The notes beneath the pieces are model-generated. The model ran no database searches. It was given only the letters and a program-made list of their open reading frames with translations, and had not been told where the DNA came from. Below, piece after piece: positions 1 through 18,191 of a stretch of DNA of 64,000 nucleotides. The DNA is from Trifolium pratense (lineage: Eukaryota; Streptophyta; Magnoliopsida; Fabales; Fabaceae). A program made the position numbers and the translations under genes. The DNA lies in contig NC_060059.1 of NCBI RefSeq assembly GCF_020283565.1, forward strand, positions 8,997,501 to 9,061,500, read 5' to 3'. Numbering within the stretch: position 1 is the first letter of the stretch; the number at the start of each line of letters is the position of its first letter.

Positions 1-266
1 CACAGTGCCTTGCAGTTACACTCTCTGCAACTCAAATTCCATTCCCCATTTCACAATTTTGCTTTACCTTTGACCTCAAACTGTTCCCAATTTCTTCAAA
101 GGTAAGCAAAATTTCCCCAAATCCCTTCCCCAATTTAGGGTTTTTTGAGAATTTCAATGTGTAGTAGTAGTTTCTGAGCATGATTGAATTGAATTAGCCT
201 TCTGGGTCAACTTGCATTGCTGTTTTGAATCTTCAATTTTTCAATTTTAATTCTATTTTTCATGTT
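1..266 (+). promoter_or_regulatory. 5' leader of the ELF6-type gene
   Basis: Non-coding, T-rich leader upstream of the ELF6-type start. A good splice donor (AAG|GTAAGC) follows base 101, so the leader probably holds a short 5'-UTR intron; candidate acceptors lie near 180 and 197. The reading frame is open upstream to 225 but has no ATG before 267. The transcription start is not identifiable here and may lie outside the window. Confidence 0.5.
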
Positions 267-8258
<7,992 letters not shown>

Positions 8259-9547
8259 TCTCCTGCTTCAAACATTCACTTTGAATTTTTTTTTTGCCTG
8301 TAACATGTGCATATATGTGATTAGATTTGAGGCAATAATAGATGTCTGACCATAAAGCATTCTGGTCTGACCATAAGCTGTAAAGTTAGGATATCATGGT
8401 TGTAGAAGCTCAACATATCCAATTTATTTGGAAGTGATTAAAGTTGGTAAGGTAAGAGAATTTTGATCATTTGGATTTGGGGTTTATTAGAGGGTGCTGC
8501 AGCATGTTGGTTGGTCATATCTGATATCTCTACTGGCTTAGTTACTTTTTCTGTTGATTGTCTCATTGTCTGTACTTTTGATGCAGTTGCTAGGTCTTTG
8601 AATCTTTATTGATAGCTGCTCATTGTTGCTGTATAATACTGCACTGTATTAATTTCATTTGTTACTATATTAAAGGGGGACAAGAAAGATGAGAGTAAGA
8701 AACAAAAGACATGTGCTCTCAATGTACTATATACTTTCTATGAATTCCTCTTGGCTAGTTCATTCATTGGTTAAAACATTCTTAAATATTTGGTACTACT
8801 GCATAACTGGTTGTCTATTCTTAAGTATTTGTAGTAGTTTTGTACTTTTTTATTCATTTATTTTTGGATGCAATACTTTTTAAATTTTAATTGGGTGTAT
8901 TTTTACTTACCAAAAATTGATATTTGATTTTTTCTTGAAATTTTGACCGAAGAACATAATAAATTATGGTTAGATGGGAAGCTGAAACAAGTCAAACAAC
9001 ACATGGCTTTGTTGTTTGAATGAAAATTGTTGAATAAGACCGATGCCATGTGTGATCCACGTGTCACTCATACAATTTATTCATAGGAAAATATTAACAA
9101 GTGTTTTTAGTGTATTGTTTAAAAAATTAAAAGAAGTGATTTTTGCATAAAAAAAGGTATATCTATTATTTTGACAAGACTTGCATTTAAAGACAACATA
9201 TCTTTTGTTTATATATTGAGTTAACTAATTGTCTTTCGTAAATATCTCGAATTTTGTGCTTAGTTCTTATAAAAAATTTTAGTAATTTTTTTTTTCTCAA
9301 ATATTTTTTATCGTAATTTTTGGTATTTTCTTTTAAATCAACACTTGTGCATTTAAAATTTTTTAAATGGTTTTTTGTATTTAATTTTATAATATTATAA
9401 GAATCTCTTCCACAAAATTTAAAATTTTTTAATGTAAGATGAATTATTTATGAATTTTAAAGTGTAAAACCAAAAAAAAAAATATCAATTTTTTGTTAAA
9501 AAATTAAACTTTTATAAAAAAAATTCATATAATATACTAAGGAGAAT
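8259..9547. other. ELF6 3' UTR and AT-rich intergenic DNA
   Basis: The first few hundred bases are the likely 3' UTR. An AATAATA run near 8330 and AATAAA-like stretches further on could serve polyadenylation. Beyond about 8900 the DNA is very AT-rich with no convincing ORF. The 64-codon ORF near 8689 has no recognisable features. Confidence 0.5.
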
Positions 9548-9709
9548 GTTAACTTGTGCCCTTAAGGCACATGTTAAGGAAGCAAAAATAGAAATTATTA
9601 AATGCTAATTTGTGTATTTTGACTTTTGAAGATTAAATTTCTTGTATCATTAAATGTTGAATTTCTATTTTGGTATATCTTAACATGTGCCCTAAGGGCA
9701 CATGTTAAC
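9548..9709. mobile_element. 162-bp MITE with self-palindromic termini
   Basis: The left end (GTTAACTTGTGCCCTTAAGG) and right end (RC: GTTAACATGTGCCCTTAGGG) form about 31-bp terminal inverted repeats. Each terminus is itself nearly palindromic (CTTAACATGTGCCC/GGGCACATGTTAAC). Related copies lie at 34163-34262 (right half only), at 43989-44149 (complete, diverged) and at about 44307-44345 (one end). No transposase is present. I do not recognise the superfamily. Confidence 0.7.
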
Positions 9710-9897
9710 AAGACCCATATACTAAATATGATCGCGGAAAAAAATTAAAAATTTCAAAAGATATATACAAGTTGACAAAAAATATTTGAGAGAAATACTT
9801 GCTGAAATTTTTTATATAACTAAAAAAAAAAATTAAAAAATTTAATGTATATGCACTGACGATGTAAAATATTTTACACGATCGTTCAATAAACAAC

Positions 9898-10169
9898 TAC
9901 TCCCTCAGTTCCAAAATGTAAGTCACTTTGGGCAAATTACACAAATTAAGAAATGTAATTAATGTCGTATGAAAAAGAGAAATTATGAGTTAGTTTACAA
10001 AATTGTCATTCATTAATGATATAAGAAAGATAAATTAAAAGAAGAGAGTAACAAATGGTTAAGAGTATAATAGGAAAACTTGCATTAAATGTTTCATTGG
10101 TAATGTAAAATACTTATAATTTGGTACAAATTTTCTGAAAGTGACTTACAATTTAGAACAGATGGAGTA
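9898..10169. mobile_element. Stowaway-like MITE, copy 1
   Basis: The element starts TA-CTCCCTCAGTTCC and ends ACAGATGGAG-TA, typical of TA-flanked Tc1/Mariner-derived Stowaway elements. The inside is non-coding and AT-rich. It matches the element at 43556-43842 along its whole length when that copy is reverse-complemented (shared AAGTCACTTTGG, ACAAATTAA, GTTTACAAAATTGT and AGGAAAACT). Confidence 0.8.
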
Positions 10170-10315
10170 TCATTTTGTCATATCATATTAAAAAAGTGAG
10201 ATGAAATGGGATAATGTGACAAAAACATAGCTGATATGAATTGACAATGTAAATCGACCAATACTAAAATATTTTATAGGAGTAAAATATATTTCTCTGA
10301 CCAAGAAGTAATTAC

Positions 10316-10440
10316 TACTCCGTCCTAAAATATAAGCAAAAAGTGGTCAACCAAAGTGGATGTATTTGGACTAAATTTTTAACCAAATACATTCACTTTA
10401 GTTGACCACTTTTTGCTTATATTTTGAGACGGAGGGAATA
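10316..10440. mobile_element. Stowaway-like MITE, hairpin type
   Basis: A TA-flanked element of about 125 bp. Its arms (CTCCGTCCTAAAATATAAGC and RC of GCTTATATTTTGAGACGGAG) pair over almost the full length (AAAAAGTGGTCAACC / GTTGACCACTTTTT) around a short loop. The CCCTCCGTC...TATAAG terminus is the classical Stowaway signature. It sits about 150 bp upstream of the pseudokinase start, so it may lie in that promoter. Confidence 0.85.
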
Positions 10441-10590
10441 TGACGCAACTGAAGACACCGTCTCATCGAAAAAGACGGTACTAGAATAGAGACCAACATA
10501 CTTTTACTTGTTCATTCCATTCCATGATCCCATGAAGATTCTTGTAAAACTAAACAACCATTGTTAAATGATTGAAAAACTCTCACTTCA

Positions 10591-11817
10591 ATGTGCAAAT
10601 CAAAAAAGAGCACCACCGTGGTACAACCCACAAGAAGAATCTCAACATCATCATCTTCCACAACAAATTTCCCATCTTCTTCCAACAACACCGAAGTCCC
10701 AATCACAGAATCAAAAAGTTACATCTACGGTGATAAACAATGGTCCAAAACTTCTTCATCAGTTTCAAGCCACTCTTCTCTTTCAAGCCTCAAACAATCT
10801 CTCCCAGAAAATCCTCACATCTATCCTTTCTCAGAAATCTCAACCGCCACAGCTAACTTCTCCACTAACCGTCTCTCCACAAATTCATTCCGTTGTTATC
10901 TCCGAGACCGCGACGTCGTTATTTTCCAGCGGAAATTCCGCCGGAAAATTGACTTACCGGAGATACGTGATCGTCTTGCTCTTATCTGCCGGAGTCATCA
11001 TAGCAGTCTCGTGAAGCTTCTCGGAGCTTCTGTCTCCGGTGGCTACATTTATCTTGTATATGAATTTGTTCCCGGTGGTAGTCTTTCCGATTGTCTTCGA
11101 AATCGTCGGAACCCTAGCTTCACGAATCTCTCGACGTGGAGTTTGAGGATGCAAATTGCTTCTGATCTCGCTCACGGTCTTGATTATGTTCATAATTCTT
11201 CAGGTTCGGGTAACGGTTTCGTTCATAATCATATTAAAAGCTCTAGTATCATCGTCTCAGAGGAGAATTTCGGAGCTAAGATTTGTCACTTCGGTACATC
11301 GGAGCTCTGCGGCGAGTCTGTTACCGTCGGAGATTCTTCTGCATCGGAGAAAAATTTGAAAAGGTCCGGTAGCCGGGGGGTGAGATTTGAGGGGACGAGG
11401 GGCTACATGGCGCCGGAATTTCAATTAACCGGCGTTGCGACGCAGAAGACCGACGTGTATGCTTTCGGCGTGGTGGTTTTGGAGCTTCTGAGCGGGTTAG
11501 AGGCGGTGAGATTTGAATTGGAGGGAAATGATGGCGGGTATAGGAGGGTGAGTGTGGTGGATACGGCGAGGGAAGCGTCGAAGGAGCACGGTGGCGTGAG
11601 AAAATGGGTTGATCGGAGGTTGAGGGATTCGTTTCCGATGGATGTGGCTGAGAAAATGATTCGGGTCGGGTTGGAATGTGTTGAGGATGATCCAAATGAG
11701 AGACCGGGTATGGGTCGGGTATCGATGGAAGTATCCAAGTTGTATTTGGAATCAAAGGAGTGGGAAGAGAAATTGGGTACTAACATTGATATTTCGGTCT
11801 CATTAGCCCCACGCTAA
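10591..11817 (+). CDS. Receptor-like cytoplasmic pseudokinase (single exon)
   Basis: An intact 408-aa ORF with a Ser-rich N-terminus (residues 1-75) and a receptor-like kinase fold (about 78-390). No signal peptide or membrane segment is seen, so it is probably cytoplasmic, or membrane-attached through the N-terminal CKSKK. Catalytic residues are lost: no glycine-rich loop ([12 protein letters not shown]), VVIF in place of VAIK (catalytic Lys missing), [11 protein letters not shown] in place of HRDLKxxNIL (catalytic Asp missing), and HFG in place of DFG. Structural motifs are kept ([32 protein letters not shown]). It therefore should not phosphorylate by the normal mechanism and is more likely a scaffold or allosteric partner. 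The domain resembles LysM-receptor or related RLK kinases, but I cannot assign the subfamily. The 3' half is GC-richer than its surroundings. Confidence 0.85.
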   Translation: MCKSKKSTTVVQPTRRISTSSSSTTNFPSSSNNTEVPITESKSYIYGDKQWSKTSSSVSSHSSLSSLKQSLPENPHIYPFSEISTATANFSTNRLSTNSFRCYLRDRDVVIFQRKFRRKIDLPEIRDRLALICRSHHSSLVKLLGASVSGGYIYLVYEFVPGGSLSDCLRNRRNPSFTNLSTWSLRMQIASDLAHGLDYVHNSSGSGNGFVHNHIKSSSIIVSEENFGAKICHFGTSELCGESVTVGDSSASEKNLKRSGSRGVRFEGTRGYMAPEFQLTGVATQKTDVYAFGVVVLELLSGLEAVRFELEGNDGGYRRVSVVDTAREASKEHGGVRKWVDRRLRDSFPMDVAEKMIRVGLECVEDDPNERPGMGRVSMEVSKLYLESKEWEEKLGTNIDISVSLAPR

Positions 11818-13248
11818 TGCTACTTATCTATATATATAAATCCTAGATAGTTCTCCTATCACTAATCCTAACCCTAATTGTATCAATCAATCATAGCCTT
11901 TAGATCATTTCTTTTTGTGGATAAATCAAGAGTTAGATAATAAGTAAAACAATCACCTCTTTTAATATTTTTTTAGTGCCAAGCCTTTTAATTGACATTC
12001 CCACTATAATAAAAACGGTTTTGTTAATTAATTATTTTATAATATATATGTCTTATATCCCTCCTCATACATATATGGGCATGTGAAATTTCTATTTGAA
12101 AGGGTTATTAGTGTTGTAGAAGAATAATATGTTTCTGAAATTTTATGATTTTATTGTATCTTTCTTTTTCTTTGTATTTAACGAGTGAGACTATATTGTT
12201 GATTTTGCAAGTATATATAGATTTTGATGCTCTTTATTCTATTTTAACACTTTATCATAGTCATTGTACAACCCTTCTACCCAACCCTCTTTCTCATCTC
12301 ATTTCTTCATTTCTTTCCCTTTTAATATTCAATTTTTTTTCCCTTAGCATTCTTATTGTCTAATTTGTGATATTTATGTAGTGGGACTTTGCATGATATT
12401 TACGAAACACTACAAATAAATTGTTTGAAATGCAATTACAAATATAATTCATATTGTTAATATTTTTTATTAAGTTTTATTGCTATATTATTTTGATAAT
12501 ATCTATTGTTTCAATTATTAATTTACTATTTATACAAATAATTTTTTGACGCTTCATTATAAAACAACGCATAATGTCCGTGCATCGCACACTACTACAT
12601 TTACCAAGATCGATGTTCCACACATTCCATTGAACCATTTTGATTTTATGCCATTCCAAGATATTTTGAATTCAACTGAAGAAGAAAAAATAGTTGGTAA
12701 TGATTATTAGCTTTCGTTTTAATTTAAATCTCATATATTGATTGATATTTTAATCTAGATAATATGTCTCTATTTTAATTGTTTTAGATGTTATTACGCA
12801 TGTGATTGAAAGAAGTGAATTCAACATTATTATAATATAAAATACTGCATAACACACGTGCATCGCACGGGTGTGGGACTAGTTTTGACTAATTGTTCTA
12901 TACTATTTTGTTAGGTTATCTATTTTATTTTTTAAAAAGCTAATTTTTAGTTTTTAATCTCCAATTAAAATTTATAATTGATTGCATACTTGTTTTTCTT
13001 TTTTGGGTTTATATTGTATAGTTTTTATTTTGAACAAAATTGTGTAAGATTTTGTCAAATGTCAATATAGGAGAAATTCAAGACATGTTTTTTGGGAGAG
13101 TTGAACTATGAACCAGATTTTAATTTGAATGTAGGGATTTATTGCTTGCTTGTAGTAGTAAAATTGATTTGATGGAATGTTGTGCACTTAGTTAGAGTGT
13201 CGTGTGGGGTGAGTGAGAGAGCTAATTAATAGTGTGTTGAGATTCCTC
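11818..13248. other. AT-rich intergenic region
   Basis: It contains the probable 3' UTR of the pseudokinase and then AT-rich DNA. The small ORF near 12145 is low-complexity and unsupported. Two GTGCATCGCAC motifs (about 12582 and 12859) resemble Helitron hairpins; the second is followed by CTAG and is listed separately. I see nothing else. Confidence 0.5.
12857..12882 (+). mobile_element. Possible Helitron 3' terminus
   Basis: A short hairpin (CGTGC-ATC-GCACG) is followed 9 bp later by CTAG and then T, the general form of a Helitron 3' end (hairpin, then CTRR, inserted before T). The matching 5' TC end was not found and no RepHel sequence is present. A related GTGCATCGCAC motif lies about 275 bp upstream. 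Confidence 0.35.
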
Positions 13249-13329
13249 ATTATCATTAGAAGTTCTAATGCAAAAGTAGGCTAATTAATATTATCATTAG
13301 AAGTTCTAATGCAAAAGTAGGCCTATTAG
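13249..13329 (+). repeat. 41-bp direct tandem repeat, two copies
   Basis: ATTATCATTAGAAGTTCTAA through CAAAAGTAGGC occurs twice in a row with a 41-bp period, immediately left of the Harbinger-like MITE. It is non-coding. Confidence 0.85.
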
Positions 13330-13971
13330 ACCATCTCCAATGGTGGTACTTATATTTTTAAGTACTAGTACCTAATAGGTACTCCAATTGGAGCAAAAAT
13401 AAAATTATACCTAATAGGTACTAGTTCTATAATAAGACATAATACCTAAATAATTTTTGTGGGATCCATTTAAAATGATGTTGAGTTATTGGATAGATGT
13501 GTTACTAGTGGGACCAATTTGGAACTTTTGAAAAGGTTTTGGGTTGGAGGGATTATGTACTTATTAAGTACTATTATTAAAAAGGCTTAATTAATAAAAT
13601 GGTCCCTTAAAGACATTTTTGGTTTCATATTGGTCCCTTAAAGAAAAAAAGTCTAAATAGGTCCCTTAAAGAAAAAAAGGTCCGAATAGGTCCCTTAAAG
13701 ACATATCCGTTAATCAGTTTGGTCCTATTTAGACCTCTTTTTAGGGACCAAACTGATTAACGGAGATGTCTTTAAGGGACTTATTTGGACTTTTTTTTCT
13801 TTAAGGGACCTATTTGAACCTTTTTTTCTTTAAGGGACCAATCTAAAACCAAAAATATCTTTAAGGGACCATTTTATTAATTAAGCCTATTAAAAAAATT
13901 ATAAATGAATGATGTGTACATGTGGGGCTCACTTAAGTACTAAAAAATTAGTAGCTCCATTGTGGATGCTC
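13329..13971. mobile_element. PIF/Harbinger-type MITE (outer element of a nest)
   Basis: Its termini GACCATCTCCAATGGTGGTACT and RC GAGCATCCACAATGGAGCTACT are inverted repeats. TTA is present on both sides (13326-13328 and 13972-13974), the 3-bp target duplication expected of PIF/Harbinger. With the nested 304-bp element and its 9-bp duplication removed it would be about 330 bp. It is non-coding. Confidence 0.8.
13584..13887. mobile_element. Mutator-type MITE nested inside the Harbinger-like MITE
   Basis: This 304-bp element starts GGCTTAATTAATAAAATGG and ends with its inverse. A perfect 9-bp target duplication TATTAAAAA flanks it (13575-13583 and 13888-13896). Both arms carry repeated GGTCCCTTAAAG motifs and pair almost end to end, forming one long hairpin. 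The 9-bp duplication indicates Mutator-type transposition. The same family is at 42365-42676. Confidence 0.9.
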
Positions 13972-14073
13972 TTAGAAGTTCTTTTAAGCACAAACTACAC
14001 TTTTACGGTTTATGTTGTACATCACACCGCCATTTAACGGTGAGAGCTAAAGATCTAATCAATAACACCACTT

Positions 14074-14240
14074 GTTAACTCAGTTGGATTGGTCTAGTGG
14101 TGTTGACTTTGATCCTTGAAGTATGGTCCTCTCAAGGTCCCGAGTTCGATTTCCTCTGATATCAATTTCGATGGACTAGTCCATACAGAACAACCGCAAA
14201 TGGACGATGGGATTGGTCCCCACCACTTGTTCACGTAATT
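14074..14240 (+). mobile_element. tRNA-derived SINE-like element
   Basis: An A-box-like TGGTCTAGTGGTGTTGAC (about 14090) is followed by a B-box-like CCGAGTTCGATTTCC (about 14140), the internal RNA polymerase III promoter layout of a tRNA-derived SINE. The head is tRNA-like but it does not fold as a functional tRNA by eye. The 3' boundary is uncertain. Confidence 0.55.
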
Positions 14241-15486
14241 CAAATCTCTCACCATTTAGATTAATTATTGTTTGTTGATAACTTTAGTTAATATTTTTCA
14301 TTTAGATAAATTATTGTTAGTGATAACTTTAGTTAATATTTTAGAAGTATTGCTAGTTTTTTTTTTATAACATTTGTATTTGACACTTTTGATTTCCTAA
14401 CACTAAAGACTAAGTCTTTTTAAAAGATTACAAATATAATAATGTTGCGTCTCTCTTTCTCATTAGTTGATTGGAAACTAATCACCTAGTTGGCCCGTGA
14501 GGTGCTAGCCTCGCTAGCTATACTTATACAGCCATGCCAAACATATTGCTATTCGCCTATCTCGGTGATATCTTTTGGAATAGATCTCACCAAGGCCTCT
14601 AGATATAGGTTTTAAGAGGATTAGTTTTGCATTTAAAAAGATTTAGTGACACAATTTGGTACTTGTTTGTCTTTCATTCAAATCTAATTATCTTAGATAT
14701 ATATACAAATATTGAATGAAGCTAAAAAAAAGGACACATGTGTAAACTAATTTACAATTAGATCGTTGTTCTTCGCTCTCTTTGAATTACTAACACTAGA
14801 AATACATTGTCGAAAGATATCTTCCATTAAATTTGCCCTACCGAAATATATCTTTTGGTAAATGTGAGAAACATGTGGGGATTATAATTAATTTAGGTCG
14901 AATTAGTTTGTGGTTTAGTCAATTTGACTAGTTGAGGGACCATGGTTTAGCACATGGACCGAACCCGAAACCTTGTGTAAGTTTCGCGTTCGATACTGTG
15001 TCTGACATTGATATTTTTTCCATACGTATCGGAGTTGTACCCAATGATTAAATTTTAATTTGTTAATAAAAAAATATCAGACACATTTGTGATACTTCCC
15101 TATATGTATTGAAGAAGTATTAAGTGATTAAATTTTATATTCTTTTAGTAAAAAAATAATTTTTTGGGATAATATTACAAATGATTTTTTTTATATTACT
15201 TTAAGATACGCAACTCACTTGAATTGAATTTTTTTTTTCTCATTAGTTGATTGGAAACTAATCACCTAGTTGGCCCCCTGAGGTGCTAGCCTCGCTAGCT
15301 ATACTTATACAACCATGCCAAACATATTGAGATTCGCCTATCTCGATGATATCTTTTGGAATAGATCCCACCAAGGCCTCTAGATATAGGTTTTAAGAGG
15401 ATTAGTTTTGCCATTTAAAAAGATTTAGTGACACAATTTGGTACTTGTTTGTCTTTCATTCAAATATAATTATCTTAAATAAATAA

Positions 15487-15493
<7 letters not shown>

Positions 15494-15541
<48 letters not shown>
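15494..15541 (+). repeat. (AT)n microsatellite
   Basis: About 24 AT units within copy B of the duplication. Copy A has only a short TATATATA at the matching site, so the array expanded after the duplication. Confidence 0.95.
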
Positions 15542-15543
<2 letters not shown>

Positions 15544-15934
15544 AATATTGAATGAAGCTAAAAAAAAGGACACATGTGTAAACTAATTTACAATTAGATC
15601 GTTGTTCTTCGCCTTCTTTAAATTACTAACACTAGAAAATACATTGTCGAAAGATATCTTCCATTAAATTTGCCCTACCGAAATATATCTTTTGGTAAAT
15701 GTGAGAAACATGTGGGGATTATAATTAATTTAGGTAGCGAATCAGTTTGTGGTTTAGTCAATTTAACTAGTTGAGGGACCATGGTTTAGCACATGGACTG
15801 GACCCGAAACCTTGTGTAAGTTTCGCGTCCGATATTGTATCTGACACTAGGGACGGTCCTACGTTGCCCATTGTGTGGGCATGAGACCCCACTTCAATTT
15901 TATCTTGCTCAATATACCATATATATATATATAT

Positions 15935-16740
15935 AGAGGATGTATATTATGAGAATGACAAAGTTATATGAGAATATGAGAATGAATTTTCAGCCATTTG
16001 ATTAAAATGAAGGGTTGAGATTAAAAGATTCCACTAAAAACATGTTTTCATATACTTCACACAATTGTTCAATTGCACAACACACTCTCGCCGTTTCACT
16101 TTATTTCAGCAGCTATCACCATTTTTCACCATTGATGAAGCTATTATAAAGGTAACAAATTCAAAGCCTCTCCCTTAATGAATCAGGTTCATTGCTCACT
16201 GTTCTTATTATGTTTGTGACTTTTTGAATTTGGGTTTCCTTCAAAGATTCATATAGAATCCCATAAATCCCATCAACAAGTCTCTAAATCCCAAAATGAT
16301 TAAAAAATCGAAATTAGATGATTGAAATTTAAGAAGAAGAAGTTGATGAAGTGTCGGGTGAGGAATTGGATATGACAACGATCGGGAGAGGAATCGTATG
16401 AAGTGAATTGTTATCACTTTCCTATTGTTTTTTTTTCAATCCTTCAACAATCGGAAACGGCAACCCATTCTCAAGCCGGCGAACTACGACGACAATAGGG
16501 AAGAAAGCCACCGGTCGGAACTAGTGGTGGAAAGGGAAGAAGAAGAAGGGTCAGATCTGGTCGTGAGAGAGTGATGAATATGGTGGGTCGTGGACTCGTG
16601 GCTATGTGGAAGAAGAATAGGAGATTTGGGTACATTGCAAAAAGAGAGGCACACGTTAATCTAAGCCATAAATTTTAATCTAAAGGCTGAAAATTCATTC
16701 TCACATTCTCATATAATTTGTCATTCTCATAATATACATC

Positions 16741-16744
<4 letters not shown>
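15935..16744. mobile_element. Mutator-like element with about 60-bp TIRs, possible Pack-MULE
   Basis: It starts AGAGGATGTATATTATGAGA and ends with the exact inverse. The TIRs extend about 60 bp (through GAATTTTCAGCC), typical of Mutator-like elements. Both flanks are (AT)n, so the target duplication cannot be read. The interior (16020-16640) is less AT-rich than its surroundings and looks like captured gene sequence, but I cannot name a source. It is nested inside the hAT-like element. Confidence 0.7.
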
Positions 16745-16776
<32 letters not shown>

Positions 16777-16869
16777 TGATACATATAATCTCATTTTTCT
16801 TTCTTTGAAGGAAGGTGCCCCTACCATATCACTCTTATGGTATCCTAGTTTGTTATTGTTTTTGGTTTA

Positions 16870-17000
16870 TAACTCTCTGATTCCTAGGAAAAATGGGTCC
16901 TAGTAGTCCAGAGTTCGGCCGCGAGGTAAGTAAAGTCTGACCATGAAATTGTTCCATCCAGGAATTGAATTCGGGTTCTCCCGAAATCCATTCTTTTTGG
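16870..17000 (-). mobile_element. SINE-like element, reverse orientation
   Basis: The reverse complement holds GGTCAGACTTTACTTACCTC, GGCCGAACTCTGGA and a B-box-like AACCCGAATTCAATTC. It shares these blocks with 31740-31872 and 63488-63570, so it belongs to a dispersed family with a tRNA-like B box. The ends are not defined. Confidence 0.5.
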
Positions 17001-17029
17001 TGAAACTCATTTATTTTTTTTGAAGAAGC

Positions 17030-17135
17030 TAAATTAGCCCGCCCAAATTGGCACTAGAGAGAATCGAACCCCAGACCTCAAGAGGAGCACACTCCCAGGT
17101 CCCAAGCCAATACCAATGCTTAATATTGGCTTGGT
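17030..17135 (-). mobile_element. Second SINE-like fragment, reverse orientation
   Basis: The reverse complement contains GGGGTTCGATTCTC, a strong polymerase III B box, followed by a stretch ending in GGCTAATTTAGC. Its body differs from the neighbouring SINE, so it is probably a separate family. Confidence 0.4.
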
Positions 17136-17720
17136 GAAACTCATTAACCACTTGAGTTCAATAACTTGGTTATCCTAGTTTGTTCTTTTCTCTTAGTTTC
17201 ATATCCTTTTTAAATAAAAACATGCATAATATTTTTTACCTACGTTGAATTTATTTATTTGTTATTTTAATTAGTAAAAAATTATAGAAGTTCTAGTTAA
17301 TAAACTTTTTGAGCTTTCTTATTTTTTTACATTAAAATTGATATATTATGCTTTTAATTTTAATAAATTATATTGAAGTATAAGATGGTTTGATGACTTG
17401 TAGAAGGAATATTATAAGGGTTGAAGTGATAAAGAGCTTATGAGTTCAACATATCTTCTAATAAATTTAAGAAAAATTATAAATTTATATATAAATATTG
17501 CCCCCACTATTGAAAAGTTCTGGATCCGTCACTGCCCACACTGATATTTTTTTATACGTATCGGAGTAGTATCCAATGATTAAATTTTAATTTGTTAATA
17601 AAAAAACATCAGACACGTTTGTGATACTTCCCCATATGTATTGAAGAAGTATTCAGTGATTAAATTTTATATTCTTTTAGTAAAAAAATATTTTTTGGGA
17701 TAATATTACTAATGATGATT

Positions 17721-18191
17721 CTTTTAGTAACTCACATTGATATTTTTTTTCTTCTTTTAAATTGGTTGATGGCTAGAATTTTTTCATTTCTTAAAATGAA
17801 TAAAACAAATATATAAAGTTCTAACCTCGACTCATATATTTAAAATGCAATATTCATATAAACTGAGTTATGCTCACGAGACCACTTAATCTAATAAATG
17901 AGTAATGTGAATGTGTATTTATTATCGTTTAAGATATGAATGCTTATTTTATTATTTAGTTTAGTTAAGTAGTACATATATTTTGTATTTATATATTTAA
18001 TTTTAAATTTAATTTTTTACTATTATCTTTGCCTATGTGACAAAAAAAAAAAAATCTTTTGCCTATTATCAAGGACTAGTATATATATGGAATGGACGTG
18101 TTGGACAAGTGACCATGAAAGAAGAATTACTACTCCTATGAAAATCCCAAAATCACATAAACAATTCCAAAACCGGTTGTGAAAAAAAAAC
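17721..18191 (+). promoter_or_regulatory. Upstream region of the DNL zinc-finger gene, with a candidate TATA box
   Basis: AT-rich spacer. TATATATAT at 18080-18088, about 105 bp before the ATG, is the best TATA-box candidate, but AT repeats are common here, so support is modest. Confidence 0.35.

Larger units (their letters stand above)
15848..17534. mobile_element. hAT-like non-autonomous transposon inserted in repeat copy B
   Basis: The ends TAGGGACGGTCC and RC of the right end CAGTGACGGATCC are short hAT-type inverted repeats. The flanks CTGACACT and CCCACACT match at 6 of 8 bases, consistent with a decayed 8-bp duplication. Copy A provides the uninterrupted site (CTGACATTGATATT). No transposase is seen; it carries a nested Mutator-like element and SINE fragments. 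Confidence 0.7.
14455..17720 (+). repeat. 780-bp direct tandem duplication, second copy split by an insertion
   Basis: Copy A (about 14455-15234) and copy B (from about 15235) share long near-identical stretches, e.g. CATTAGTTGATTGGAAACTA, the GCTAGCCTCGCTAGC palindrome, and CATGTGGGGATTATAATTAA. Copy B runs to about 15847, is interrupted by a 1.69-kb transposon, and resumes at about 17535 (ACGTATCGGAG..., ATGTATTGAAGAAGTATT). No ORF is seen. It could be part of a larger old element; I do not recognise it. Confidence 0.85.

Noticed and set aside
10568..11014. 148-codon plus-strand ORF overlapping the pseudokinase start
   Set aside because: It is in a different frame from the kinase-like ORF, low-complexity Gln/Ser-rich, and shows no family features.
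11321..11755. 144-codon ORF on the minus strand, Pro/Ser-rich
   Set aside because: It is fully antisense to the pseudokinase exon. Its composition follows from the codon bias of that GC-rich exon, and it has no recognisable domain.
13584..13887. Regularly spaced GGTCCCTTA words resembling a CRISPR-like array
   Set aside because: The words are inverted between the two arms, have irregular spacing, and are bounded by a 9-bp target duplication, so this is a MITE.
14074..14240. A working tRNA gene
   Set aside because: A- and B-box-like words are present, but no proper cloverleaf, anticodon loop or acceptor stem could be drawn.
15494..16757. AT arrays as a possible replication origin or matrix attachment site
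   Set aside because: They are simple repeats at transposon targets; nothing else supports such a role.
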